A DNA stretch of 64,000 nt from Pelobacter sp. (lineage in GTDB: Bacteria; Desulfobacterota; Desulfuromonadia; Geobacterales; Pseudopelobacteraceae), in the NCBI GenBank assembly GCA_030824515.1, contig JAVBXN010000012.1, positions 62,001 to 126,000 of the forward strand. Direction: 5' to 3'. Shown here one piece after another: positions 19,855 to 28,090 of this stretch (position 1 is its first letter; each line of letters begins with the position of its first letter). Under the pieces are notes generated by a model, which searched no databases, was not told the origin of the DNA, and saw nothing but the letters and a program-made list of their open reading frames with translations. The translations under genes and the position numbers were made by a program.

Positions 19855-20826
19855 AAAGGATAATGACAGGCAACCAAGTGCCCCGTTACCATCTCACGTA
19901 ATTCCGGCTGTTCCGAGGCGCATCGGTCCTGAGCGCGGGAACAGCGGGTACGGAATCGGCAGCCGCTGGGCGGATCGAGCGGCGATGGAAGTTCTCCTGG
20001 CAGCAGACCGATGTCCGGTAACGGATACAGCGGATCAGGTCGGGGCACGGCAGCCAAAAGCGCCGCTGTGTATGGATGGGACGGCATACCGTAAAGGGCT
20101 TCACAAGTAGCAATTTCACAAATCCGTCCCAGATACATGACCGCCACCCTGTCACAGATGTTCTTCACCACTGCCAGGTCGTGGGATATGAACAGCATCG
20201 AGAGCCCGTGAGACGCCTTTAGATCACGCAACAGGTTGATGATCTGGGCCTGCACCGATACATCCAGCGACGAAACCGGTTCGTCGCAGACAAGCAGTTC
20301 CGGACTGCTTATAAGTGCCCGCGCAATGCAGACCCGCTGGCATTGGCCACCGGAAAGCTCCGATGGTTTGCGGTTGTAGTGCTGCTCCGGATCAAGCCCC
20401 ACTGCTTTGAACGCCTCCTGCGCCAACATGCGCACGGCATCGCGTTTTTCTACTCGGGCTGCCAGCAGGGGGAGTTCGACACTTGCGCCAACCGTCTTTA
20501 CCGGATTCAGGGAGGACAGGGGGTCCTGGAAGATCATCTGGAAGCGGCCGCGCAGCTCCCGGAGCGCCCTGCCGTGGATCCCCGTCAGATCCAGTCCGTC
20601 AAGCAGCACCTTGCCGGAGGTTGGCGGCGGGGACTGCATGATGGCACGAGCCAGGGACGATTTCCCGCATCCCGGTGTCTCCCACCAATCCCAGGGTCTC
20701 CCCTGGATTGATGCCAAAGGAGACACCGGATACGGCATGCAGAGTGCGGCGCTGCGCTGCCGGAAATTCGACGACAAGATCTTCTATCCGGAGGAGGGGT
20801 TTGTTGAAAATATTTTCTTCGTTCAT
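19839..20826 (-). pseudogene. ABC transporter ATPase (DppF/OppF type) with +1 frameshift in the P-loop
   Basis: Two frames together make one normal ATPase. The N-terminal part starts at ATG 20826 (MNEENIFNKPLLRIEDL) and runs to LGLVGDTG; the remainder, from GCGKSSLARA with LSGGQCQR, LLVCDEP and the oligopeptide C-terminal CRFRTRCSRA motif, is in another frame. The junction is around 20664-20672, where GGGATGCGGG would restore the reading as GGATGCGGG by removing one G. The full span is 988 bases, 3 x 329 + 1, as expected for one inserted base. As written, the Walker A motif is destroyed. This is either a true pseudogene or a sequencing error. Confidence 0.85.
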
Positions 20827-20854
20827 GTGTTTGTCCCAAGGCGGAACCAAGATT

Positions 20855-20940
20855 TATATTTCACGCAACGCCGCAACGACGCAACGAAAGGCATCTAAAC
20901 ATTTGTTTGTTTGGGTTTTACGTTGCGTCGTCGCGTGAGT
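20855..20940. repeat. Intergenic inverted repeat built from CGCAACG units
   Basis: CACGCAACGCCGCAACGACG at 20862-20881 is followed about 40 bases later by CGTTGCGTCGTCGCGTGA, so a 13- to 18-pair imperfect stem can form. Tandem CGCAACG/CGCAAAG units of this kind occur as scattered intergenic repeats in Geobacter-type genomes (from memory). It separates the two ATPase genes of the operon. Confidence 0.6.
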
Positions 20941-21923
20941 CAGGTTTTTGTTGTTAAAATTCGCGGAAACCAGCACGCAAACCTGTGCCCATCATCACCA
21001 TCGGCAACCAGCAACGGATACTCAGCGCGACAGCGCTCGCCAACATATTCGCAGCGGGGAGCAAAGCGGCAGCCTGGTGGTAATGCGCTGAAATCCGGCG
21101 GCTGGTCGGGAATGTTCGGCAGCCTGCGTTGCGGCGGGTCATCCATGCGTGGAATGGCCTCGAACAGGGCATGGGTATAGCGCATCCGCATCCGCGCAAA
21201 CAGTGCGGCAGTCGTCCCCTGCTCTACTATCCGGCCGGCGTACATCACGGCAATGTCATGCGCCCTGCCGGCCACCACCCCCAGGTCGTGGCTGACCAGG
21301 ATGATGGCCATGCCCCGATCCTGCTGGATTTTCGATAACAGGTTAAGGATATCCGCCTGGACTGTTACGTCCAGCGCCGTGGTCGGCTCGTCGGCTATGA
21401 GCAGCTTTGGCTCGCAGGCCAGCGCGATGGCGATGGCCACCCGCTGCCGCATACCGCCCGAAAGCTGGTGGGGATAGCATTCCAGCCTTTCTTCGGGGCG
21501 GGGAATGCCGACATCCCGCAGCAGCGCAAGCGCCCGTTGTTTTCCTTCACGGTAACGGACCCCCAGGTGACAGCGCATCGGCTCGACGATCTGGCTGGCG
21601 ATCGTCATGACCGGGTTCAATGAGGAGAGCGGGTCCTGCAGCACCACCCCGATTTCCCGGCCACGCAGCCGGTTCAGCTCCCGTGCGGAAAGCGAGCCGC
21701 TATTGTGACCGTTAAAACGGATACCACCCTGCGACGGGACCAGCCCGAGAATCGCCCGGCAGAGCATGCTCTTGCCGCTCCCCGACTCCCCCACCAGGGC
21801 CAGAGTTTTCCCCTGCTGTAGAGTCAGCGACACTGAATCAACCGGACGAATCGCGCCCCTGACGGCCTGAAGCTCAACGGTGAGATTCTCCACGATTAGG
21901 AGGGGCTGGTCAGCTGCGTTCAT
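20940..21923 (-). CDS. ABC transporter ATPase, DppD/OppD type
   Basis: The 327-residue ATPase has Walker A GESGSGKS near 41-48, signature LSGGMRQR, Walker B LLIADEP, and the oligopeptide/nickel C-terminal region [17 protein letters not shown] with its cysteines, which in some family members bind an Fe-S cluster. It would power the two permeases encoded upstream. It overlaps the upstream permease gene by 14 bases. Substrate is unknown. Confidence 0.9.
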   Translation of the reverse strand: MNAADQPLLIVENLTVELQAVRGAIRPVDSVSLTLQQGKTLALVGESGSGKSMLCRAILGLVPSQGGIRFNGHNSGSLSARELNRLRGREIGVVLQDPLSSLNPVMTIASQIVEPMRCHLGVRYREGKQRALALLRDVGIPRPEERLECYPHQLSGGMRQRVAIAIALACEPKLLIADEPTTALDVTVQADILNLLSKIQQDRGMAIILVSHDLGVVAGRAHDIAVMYAGRIVEQGTTAALFARMRMRYTHALFEAIPRMDDPPQRRLPNIPDQPPDFSALPPGCRFAPRCEYVGERCRAEYPLLVADGDDGHRFACWFPRILTTKT

Positions 21924-22794
21924 AGCGTCCCCTGAGTCTGTCGCCGATCACATTCACCGACAACACGGTCAGAAACATGGCTGCCATGGGTATCATGGCG
22001 ACATGAGGTGCTTGTTCCAGCGTATCTCGCCCGGCAGCAATCATCCCTCCCCAACTTGGCGTCGGCGAAGGGACGCTCAGGCCGAGAAAGCCAAGCCCCC
22101 CCTCGGCGATAATGACAAAACCGACCACAATCAGGGTATAGGCCAAGAGCGGCCCCACGATGTTGGGAAGTATCTCCCCCAGCAGAATGGCGCTGTCGCG
22201 CGCCCCGCTGATCCGCGCTGCCTGGACGAATTCCCGCTCGCTAAACCTGGCGGTATTGGCCCTGACAACGCGGACAAAGCGGGGGGAGATCAGCAGCCCC
22301 AGTCCCATGGTGATGGTTGACAGACTCGGTCCCAGGATTGAGGTGAAGACCAGCAGGAAGACCAGCGCCGGGAAGGCCAGGATGACATCGGCGCAGGTCA
22401 TGATGACCCGCTCGGTCCAGCCGCGGCAATATGCAGCCGGCATGCCGAGCAGAAGCCCGACGCACAGGCCGAGCAGCGGAGCACAGATACCGACAATGAG
22501 AGAGACCCGCGCCCCGAAGAGGAGCCTTACCGCGATGTCCCGCCCCATGGCATCGGTGCCGAGCGGATGAGCACCTCCGGGGAGCGCTGCCAGATGCTCG
22601 GTGTCGAGCTGATCCGGGGCAAAGGAAAGCGGCCAGAGCCCGACAGTGGCGGCGCAGAGAATTACCAGCACGAGCCAGCCGATGGCGGCATAGAAGGAAA
22701 TCCCCCCCACCCCCCCTTTTGTAAAGGGGGGAGCTAATTGAAATCCCCCTTTACGAAAGGGGGATTTAGGGGGATTTGCCTTTGTCTTAACCAC
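21910..22794 (-). CDS. ABC transporter permease, DppC/NikC type, with repeat-encoded N-terminus
   Basis: The 294-residue protein has about six membrane segments, the OppC N-terminal domain and the EAA loop region ARISGARDSAILLGEILPN, which docks on the ATPase. The first 30 or so residues (NPPKSPFRKGG, LAPPFTKGGVGG) are not permease sequence; they are the translation of a palindromic repeat element at 22699-22779. Start is GTG 22794, overlapping the upstream permease gene. A later start near ISFYAAIG would drop the repeat-encoded part. Confidence 0.88.
   Translation of the reverse strand: MVKTKANPPKSPFRKGGFQLAPPFTKGGVGGISFYAAIGWLVLVILCAATVGLWPLSFAPDQLDTEHLAALPGGAHPLGTDAMGRDIAVRLLFGARVSLIVGICAPLLGLCVGLLLGMPAAYCRGWTERVIMTCADVILAFPALVFLLVFTSILGPSLSTITMGLGLLISPRFVRVVRANTARFSEREFVQAARISGARDSAILLGEILPNIVGPLLAYTLIVVGFVIIAEGGLGFLGLSVPSPTPSWGGMIAAGRDTLEQAPHVAMIPMAAMFLTVLSVNVIGDRLRGRYERS
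22699..22779. repeat. Palindromic C-run/G-run repeat element inside the permease gene start
   Basis: Blocks AAATCCCCC...CTTTTGTAAAGGGGGG and AAATCCCCCTTTACGAAAGGGGGATTT lie back to back and can fold into nested hairpins. Its translation, NPPKSPFRKGG and APPFTKGG, is a peptide I know to recur at gene edges in unrelated bacteria, which marks a mobile or spreading repeat. A shorter relic of the same type is at 56219-56250. Confidence 0.75.
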
Positions 22795-23743
22795 TTGTCA
22801 CCCCTGTCCGCAGCCGCGAATCCAGTGCGCCATAACAGAGATCCACAAGAAAATTGATCAGCACATAGGCAACGGTGATCAACAGCACTCCCCCCTGGAT
22901 CACCGGAAAATCCTGGGCAAATATTGCCGTAACCAGGAGCCGGCCGATGCCTGGGAGCGAGAAGAGCGTTTCAATGATGACCGCCCCGCCGATCAGGCTG
23001 GCGGTCTGCATACCGAGCACGGTGATAAAAGTAAAACAGGATGGCCGCAGGGCATGGACCAACAGGATGCGCCAGGTGGGCAACCCCTTGCAGCGGGCCA
23101 GCAGGATGAAATCATCCTTGAGGGTGGCGATCAGATCGCTCCGCAGCACCCGCATCAACGTCACCCATTCCACCAGGGCTATGGAGAGGGCCGGCAGCAG
23201 GAACCCCTTCAGGTTCGCCACGATCCCCGCGCTCAATGGGGTGTAACCGGTGGCGGGAAGCAGCTTGAGTTTCAGGGCAAAGAGAAAGACCAGTCCCATA
23301 GCCAGGGCGTAATTGGGAAGCGATGCACAGCCAAAGGCAACCGTGCCGGTCAGCCGGTCAAGAAGCGAGCCGGAGCGCCATGCGGTGATGATTCCGGCAG
23401 GAAGCGCCAGCAGCAGGGCAAACAGCTGGGCCAAGGCCAGCAGTTCCAGCGTCACCGGCAGATGACTGCGCAGCGCAGCCGTAACCGGCTGACCGGTGGC
23501 CAGCGATTTTCCCAACTCTCCCCGGCAGATGTCCCCTATCCATGTGACATAGCGGAGGAGCACCGGCCGATTCAGTCCAAGACGTTCCCGCACCTCGGCC
23601 AGCTCCGCCGAGTCCGCGCCATGCCCCGCGATCTCTGCGGCGATGTCGGAAGGGAGTCTGTCGGTCATGACGAAGGTCAGCAGGGTGACCGCCATCACAA
23701 CCAGCAGCAGATGGAGCAGTTTTTTCCAGATCATCATGTACAT
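22787..23743 (-). CDS. ABC transporter permease, DppB/NikB type
   Basis: The 318-residue permease has the typical N-terminal helix plus periplasmic loop (SAELAEVRERLGLNRPVLLRYVTWIGDICRGELG split across 45-85), about six membrane segments and the EAA motif LARCKGLPTWRILLVHALRP. It pairs with the DppC-type subunit to form the channel. It lies 15 bases after the binding-protein gene and overlaps the next gene. Confidence 0.92.
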   Translation of the reverse strand: MYMMIWKKLLHLLLVVMAVTLLTFVMTDRLPSDIAAEIAGHGADSAELAEVRERLGLNRPVLLRYVTWIGDICRGELGKSLATGQPVTAALRSHLPVTLELLALAQLFALLLALPAGIITAWRSGSLLDRLTGTVAFGCASLPNYALAMGLVFLFALKLKLLPATGYTPLSAGIVANLKGFLLPALSIALVEWVTLMRVLRSDLIATLKDDFILLARCKGLPTWRILLVHALRPSCFTFITVLGMQTASLIGGAVIIETLFSLPGIGRLLVTAIFAQDFPVIQGGVLLITVAYVLINFLVDLCYGALDSRLRTGVTSG

Positions 23744-23758
23744 CTCGCGACCACAGTA

Positions 23759-25312
23759 TTATTTCTTCTCCAGCCAGGCATCGCTGACCCTGATGACCCC
23801 ATGCCGCACATTGTCGATGCCTTTGACCCCCGCCTTGGCGATGACATGAAAACGCCGCCCACCGCCATAGAGGAAAACCGCATCCTCATTGATCAAGCTG
23901 GCCACTCCGCAGAGCGCCTTTTCGCGAGTCTTCCGGTCGGTGTTTATATGCTGGATCGTCAGCAGCTCATCCATCTTCGGATTCTGATACTTGCTGAAGT
24001 TCATTTTGCTGGTGGAAAAAAGATAACTTTTCAATATGCCACCCATGTCGTCATAGTCCATCATCTTCCAACCGGTGACCTGGTAATCGCCGGTGACGCC
24101 CCGTTTCCCCAGCTGTGCTTCGGCCACCGGATTGAGCGTCAGCGTCACGCCGACCTCCTTGAACAGTCGCTGCATGATCTCGCCCGCCTCCTTGCCGCGC
24201 GGGGTATTGGTGTGATTCATCTCCAGGGTGACCGGCTTGCCGTATTCCGCCAACAGTTTGCGGGCCTTGGCCGGATCATACTCACGGTAGGCCGAGTCGC
24301 CGCAGCTGATCATCCCGCCATACGGATCCTTTGCATACGGTAAAGTGCCCTTGTAGTCCGCCTTGATCAGCAGTTCCTGGTTCCAGGCATGGGCCAGCGC
24401 CTGGCGGACCCGGGAATCGTTCAGCGGCGGTTTGGAAACGTTGAGGAGGAAATTGTAAGGCCCGGCGCAATCGCTGGAGTAAACCTTGAGGGAGCGGTCT
24501 TCACGGGCCTGGAGGATGCTGGCGCCCCGGTCGGTCTGGATCACGTCGATCTCCCCGGACTGCAGGCTGGCGAACCGGGACTGCATATCCGGCATCGGGC
24601 GAAAGGTCACTCTGTCAAGATAAGCTTTCCCTTTGCGCCAGTAATTGGGGTTTCTGACCACGGTCAGGCGGTCGTTGGCAACCCACTCCTTGAACATGTA
24701 GGGCCCGGTGCCTACCGGCGCGCGGTTGTGAGTATCCTCCTTGAGCGCCTTGGGGGATGGGATGAACACCGTAAACGACTGGGGAGCGGCCAGGACATTT
24801 TTGAACACCGCCCAGGGGTGCTTCAGAGTGAATCGGACCGTGAAATCATCCACCTTCCGCACCGATTCAATCGGCTCAAGGGTCGAGAGGGCGAAAAATT
24901 TGTTATTCGGATCGAGGAGCCGCTGCCAATGCCCGACCACCGCATCGGCGTTGAACGGCGTGCCATCATGAAATTTCACCCCCTTGCGTAGCGTGATCGT
25001 CCAACTCTTGCCGTTCTTTGAAGGCTTGGCGGAAAGGGCAAGTTCCGGCACCAGGTTCCCCTTTGTATCCATATCGAACAGCCGCTCCTCCACCGCCATG
25101 ATTACCGTGCGGTCGGCAATCCCAATATATTGGGCCTTCAAGGGATCAAAACCGCGAAACTCCAGCTCAACCCCGACCGTCATAGCGCCACCAGGCCTGG
25201 GTTTGGTTGCAGATGCGCACTCGCCGTGACCGGAATCCACAATAAGTGTCATGAGACAAAAAACACAAACAACGAGAACATCCCTTCCCCTGCTACGCCA
25301 GCTCTTGCTCAT
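23759..25312 (-). CDS. Extracellular solute-binding protein, family 5
   Basis: The 517-residue protein has a Sec signal peptide (hydrophobic VLVVCVFCLMTLIV, cleavage probably after CASA) and the family-5 pattern: RGFDPLKAQ, LRKGVKFHDGTPFNADAVV, APVGTGPYMFKEW and the C-terminal lobe. These proteins bind peptides, nickel or metallophore complexes, or sugars in the periplasm. The lack of a lipobox fits a free periplasmic protein. GGAGGTGG stands before the ATG. It leads the ABC operon. Confidence 0.9.
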   Translation of the reverse strand: MSKSWRSRGRDVLVVCVFCLMTLIVDSGHGECASATKPRPGGAMTVGVELEFRGFDPLKAQYIGIADRTVIMAVEERLFDMDTKGNLVPELALSAKPSKNGKSWTITLRKGVKFHDGTPFNADAVVGHWQRLLDPNNKFFALSTLEPIESVRKVDDFTVRFTLKHPWAVFKNVLAAPQSFTVFIPSPKALKEDTHNRAPVGTGPYMFKEWVANDRLTVVRNPNYWRKGKAYLDRVTFRPMPDMQSRFASLQSGEIDVIQTDRGASILQAREDRSLKVYSSDCAGPYNFLLNVSKPPLNDSRVRQALAHAWNQELLIKADYKGTLPYAKDPYGGMISCGDSAYREYDPAKARKLLAEYGKPVTLEMNHTNTPRGKEAGEIMQRLFKEVGVTLTLNPVAEAQLGKRGVTGDYQVTGWKMMDYDDMGGILKSYLFSTSKMNFSKYQNPKMDELLTIQHINTDRKTREKALCGVASLINEDAVFLYGGGRRFHVIAKAGVKGIDNVRHGVIRVSDAWLEKK

Positions 25313-25385
25313 GTGCCACCTCCTAAATTCTAAAATTTATCAACCTATGCAGGACAACCGGAACCAGTAATTTATGGTTCAAGAG

Positions 25386-25973
25386 CTATTCCTTTGCCCG
25401 GAACTGCAACCTGAACCCGTCATAGATCGCCTTGCTTGTCCTGCGGATGTAATCATCGGTGTCCGGGATCCCTTTTTCCTTCAGGTAGTTGCTGTTGGTG
25501 TTTAACCAATACGCCAGTTTCTGGGCAAACATCATCCTGGTGAGACGGATCATTTTCAGCTCCAACTCGTTCAACCCGGTGAAGAGCGGGTAATCTACCA
25601 GTGTCCCGGCAATGAACTCGTTCAGTTCCTGGCCCATTTTCTTGCACAATTCGATATTCCTGCCATCCCAGAGACAGCGGAACAGAAACCTCTCCTCCTC
25701 GGCAAACCTGACATAACTGATCCCCTGGTCGATCCACCTGTCTCCGGTCCGCTCAATCAGCATCCGTTCCTTGAGCAGCTCCATTGCCTTCAGGCAGACG
25801 GCATCCTCCAGCTCGCGGACATTGGCAAACTGAGAATAGATCGGCATGGTGGATGAATTTATGACTTTGGCAACAGCTGTGACCGAAAAGCCGTTCCAGC
25901 CATTTTTCCTGACAAGTTCAAAGGCGGCATCGATAATATCTTCCCGACCAAACTGGGCATTTCGTGGTGACAT
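25386..25973 (-). CDS. TetR family transcriptional regulator
   Basis: The 195-residue protein has a typical N-terminal helix-turn-helix at about 10-55 (REDIIDAAFELVRKNGW, then SVTAVAKVINSSTMPIYSQF) and an all-helical C-terminal ligand domain. It lies 73 bases upstream of the binding-protein gene in the same direction, so it probably controls itself and the import/efflux operon. AT-rich repeats just upstream are candidate operators. Its ligand is likely the transported compound. Confidence 0.85.
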   Translation of the reverse strand: MSPRNAQFGREDIIDAAFELVRKNGWNGFSVTAVAKVINSSTMPIYSQFANVRELEDAVCLKAMELLKERMLIERTGDRWIDQGISYVRFAEEERFLFRCLWDGRNIELCKKMGQELNEFIAGTLVDYPLFTGLNELELKMIRLTRMMFAQKLAYWLNTNSNYLKEKGIPDTDDYIRRTSKAIYDGFRLQFRAKE

Positions 25974-26008
25974 TGTGACCTTTTCCTCTCCATAACAGTA
26001 ATATAATA

Positions 26009-26046
26009 CGTTTATATAATGGCTTTATATAATTCTTTTATATACG
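26009..26046. promoter_or_regulatory. Candidate TetR operator/promoter region
   Basis: A 38-base stretch upstream of the TetR gene holds two copies of TTTATATAAT three bases apart and a third related TTTTATATACG. The outer ends (CGTTTATAT and ATATACG) are inverted with respect to each other. Position and symmetry suit an autoregulatory site, but AT-rich promoter DNA could produce this by chance. Confidence 0.45.
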
Positions 26047-26082
26047 CGTCAACTGTTTTTTACGGTGAGATAACAGAAACAA

Positions 26083-26118
26083 AACGCCCCACCTCGGAAT
26101 TCCGAAGTGGGGCGTTGT
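26083..26118 (-). terminator. Long palindromic terminator after the toxin-antitoxin pair
   Basis: AACGCCCCAC...TCGGAA and TTCCGA...GTGGGGCGTT make a near-perfect 17-pair palindrome with essentially no loop. On the minus strand it is followed by TTGTTT, so it fits as terminator of the pair; it may act in both directions. Confidence 0.75.
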
Positions 26119-26144
26119 TTATCCGCCGTAATAATAACGGATGC

Positions 26145-26420
26145 CTATGCCGCGCGTGCTCGCTTTCTGCGTTGCGGCAACAAGTTGATGAGTCCCCGCA
26201 GGGCGGCATTGGCTGCCTTTGAATCCGGAAAATAGATCCTTATATCTTCGTCCAACACAATAGCGCCTTTTTCGGGAACAAATTTATGAATCACGGTCGT
26301 TCCGTCCTCGTTATGCACCTTAACCGTGTATCCCTTTTTACAGGCCGCATGATGTTTGCCGCGCACACCTCCGGAAAAATCCACCGGTTTGATGTCGTCG
26401 GGGTTAATTGCCTTTTTCAT
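26145..26420 (-). CDS. Antitoxin partner of BrnT-type toxin
   Basis: The 91-residue basic protein starts MKKAINPDDIKPVDFSG and has GVRGKHHAACKKG in the middle and DEDIRIYFPDSKAANAALRGLINLLP at the C-terminus. This is not the classic BrnA layout (no DEDVLEWFK-type helix) but matches another antitoxin type often paired with BrnT or HicA-like toxins: a GVRGK motif plus V.FPDS..VNEALR C-terminus. It overlaps the toxin stop by 17 bases. Start ATG 26420 follows AGGAAGG. Confidence 0.7.
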   Translation of the reverse strand: MKKAINPDDIKPVDFSGGVRGKHHAACKKGYTVKVHNEDGTTVIHKFVPEKGAIVLDEDIRIYFPDSKAANAALRGLINLLPQRRKRARAA

Positions 26421-26679
26421 ATGCCTTCCTTTCCACAGGCAAAGCCGTGCGAGAACTGATGATTCGTATGTGAGAAACCCTCTCAGCGTAAGATACCACG
26501 AGCAACCGGCCCTTGTCCGACAACCCGACGTCGAGGAAACGATATTCTTCTTCAGAATGCTCCAAATCGACAATAGTTATCGAAAGCGGATCGAGAAAAA
26601 CCGTCGCAGCTTCAACAAAGCTGACGCCATGTTTTTTCAGATTGGAAACGGCCTTTTTCTCATCCCATTCAAAAGTCAT
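26404..26679 (-). CDS. brnT: BrnT family type II toxin
   Basis: The 91-residue protein has the BrnT start FEWDEKKAVSNLKKHGVSF, then FLDP(L), the E-E-Y-R-FLDVGLS segment, LLVVSYAER and the C-terminal RIISSRTA. BrnT is a ribonuclease of RelE-like fold that halts translation when its antitoxin is lost. Toxin first, antitoxin second is the usual order. Length is normal. Confidence 0.85.
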   Translation of the reverse strand: MTFEWDEKKAVSNLKKHGVSFVEAATVFLDPLSITIVDLEHSEEEYRFLDVGLSDKGRLLVVSYAERVSHIRIISSRTALPVERKAYEKGN

Positions 26680-26804
26680 TACAGTACGCTCGATTTCCTC
26701 GATGTTGGAAAACTATAGCACAACCTATTTCAAAATAAACGGAAACGTTCTGTTCTTTTTGTGTATCCATTAAAGCACACCACAAATTCCAATGGCCCTG
26801 GAAA

Positions 26805-27665
26805 TCACCTGCCCGGAGGCGGTGGCGCATAGCCGCCATTGTCCCAAAGACGGTTGGAATAGCGGCGGGGCGGAACATCGCAGGTGATCACCCCCAGGCG
26901 GCAGAGGGTGCTGCGCCACTCGTATTTCACGTGAATGGTTTCAACCGCCCTCCCCTCCGGCTCGAAGGCCACCACCTGCACCGGCGAGTATTCTTCATGT
27001 CCATAGCCGGTTCCGGCGCTTTCCAGGGACTTCTTCTCCGACTTGGCAGCATGGTTGCGGGATATCTCACCGGATGGAGCCGGCGCTGCCGCTGCAGGTG
27101 AAGACTCGGCCCGGTCGGCCATACCGGAACTTTTGCCGGCCTGATCGCGCTGCCATGATGGTGCAGACTGGGACTGTACCTGCGGTTGCGGCCGGTAGCG
27201 CCGCATCTCCGGATATGCCACCACCGAAATCACCCCCATGGCGCTGCGGTCGCCGAAAGCGGCCGAGTATGAATCCGGCACGCTGGTGAAATAGAAACGG
27301 TTGACATGGTCGCCTGAAGACCGCCAGCCGGAGAACTCGCCCGAGCCGTAAGGTTCCAGGATATACATGCGTTCGCTGTTCTTCATCCAGGACCTGTCGC
27401 CGCTGATGATGTTGCGGCCGTCCACGGCGATTACCAACCCTACCCGCCGGTCGAGCCGGTTGCGCACCTCGATGCGGTAATGGTCGCCCTTGACCGCTTC
27501 GGCATAAACCTTTTTCAGTCCGCTGCGCATTTTCACCGGATAGGTCGGCAGGCTGCGGCCGTCATCGCTGACGATGCGCACCTCCACGGCATCCCCCACA
27601 CTCCCCGCCATTACCTGAACCGCGCTCAATACTACTGCCAGAATTACCGCCACGATGGTTTTCAT
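26805..27665 (-). CDS. Exported protein of unknown function
   Basis: The 286-residue protein has a clear Sec signal peptide (MKTIVAVILAVVLSAVQVMA) and a beta-rich domain at about 25-160 with a phrase resembling RIEVRNRLDRRVGLVIAVDGRN spread over 65-85. A low-complexity Pro/Gln/Ser/Ala linker follows (about 165-215), then a short C-terminal domain with two cysteines (CRLGVITCDVPP) that may pair. I do not recognise the family. Probable location is periplasm or cell surface. No operon partner is evident. Confidence 0.75.
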   Translation of the reverse strand: MKTIVAVILAVVLSAVQVMAGSVGDAVEVRIVSDDGRSLPTYPVKMRSGLKKVYAEAVKGDHYRIEVRNRLDRRVGLVIAVDGRNIISGDRSWMKNSERMYILEPYGSGEFSGWRSSGDHVNRFYFTSVPDSYSAAFGDRSAMGVISVVAYPEMRRYRPQPQVQSQSAPSWQRDQAGKSSGMADRAESSPAAAAPAPSGEISRNHAAKSEKKSLESAGTGYGHEEYSPVQVVAFEPEGRAVETIHVKYEWRSTLCRLGVITCDVPPRRYSNRLWDNGGYAPPPPGR

Positions 27666-28090
27666 GATTTGTTCCTCCCTGGGAAATAATGTGTCTATAT
27701 TTCCTTTGACAGCAGCAGGAGGATAAAAGTTCCAATATTTTTTTGGAACGGCTCATTTTTTTCATCGCAATGGCAATGGGGCTGAAAAACCAATTACACG
27801 GGTGGATTTTTCATATGAACGAAGAAAAGCCGATGAACGCCGATACACGCCGCCAGAAGTAGACGCTTCTAAGCGAGAAATCAAAAACCAACCAAATACT
27901 GGTTTAACCCTATATGGTGATTATCACTTTTGATGTAAGTCCAGGTTTTCTCGGCGTGCATCCGTTTTTCTCGGCGGTTAATTGCGTTTTCAAGATGAAT
28001 TGTTCGGGAGAAATCATCCTGCAAATTAAAAGGCCGCACCGGATTCGAGGCGGCCATAGTTTGAAGATGAACTGATATCAGACCATAAAC
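27666..28090. repeat. 425-base gene-free stretch with inverted intergenic repeats
   Basis: Left arm at about 27821-27853 (GAAAAGCCGATGAACGCCGA and on to CACGCCG) and right arm at about 27945-27978 (TTTTCTCGGCGTGCATCCG then CTCGGCGGTTAA) are inverted with respect to each other. Units of the type CGCCGAGAA/CGCCGATGAA recur between genes in this bacterial group (from memory). I see no ORF of interest here. Confidence 0.6.
28024..28055 (-). terminator. Terminator of the propeller-protein gene
   Basis: On the minus strand GGCCGC and GCGGCC pair across a 12-base loop and are followed by TTTTAATTT. It lies about 40 bases past the stop codon of the large surface protein. Confidence 0.7.

Noticed and set aside
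22699-22779. Terminator between the two permease genes
   Set aside because: The hairpins have no T tract and are translated in frame; the C-run/G-run pattern fits a repeat element better.
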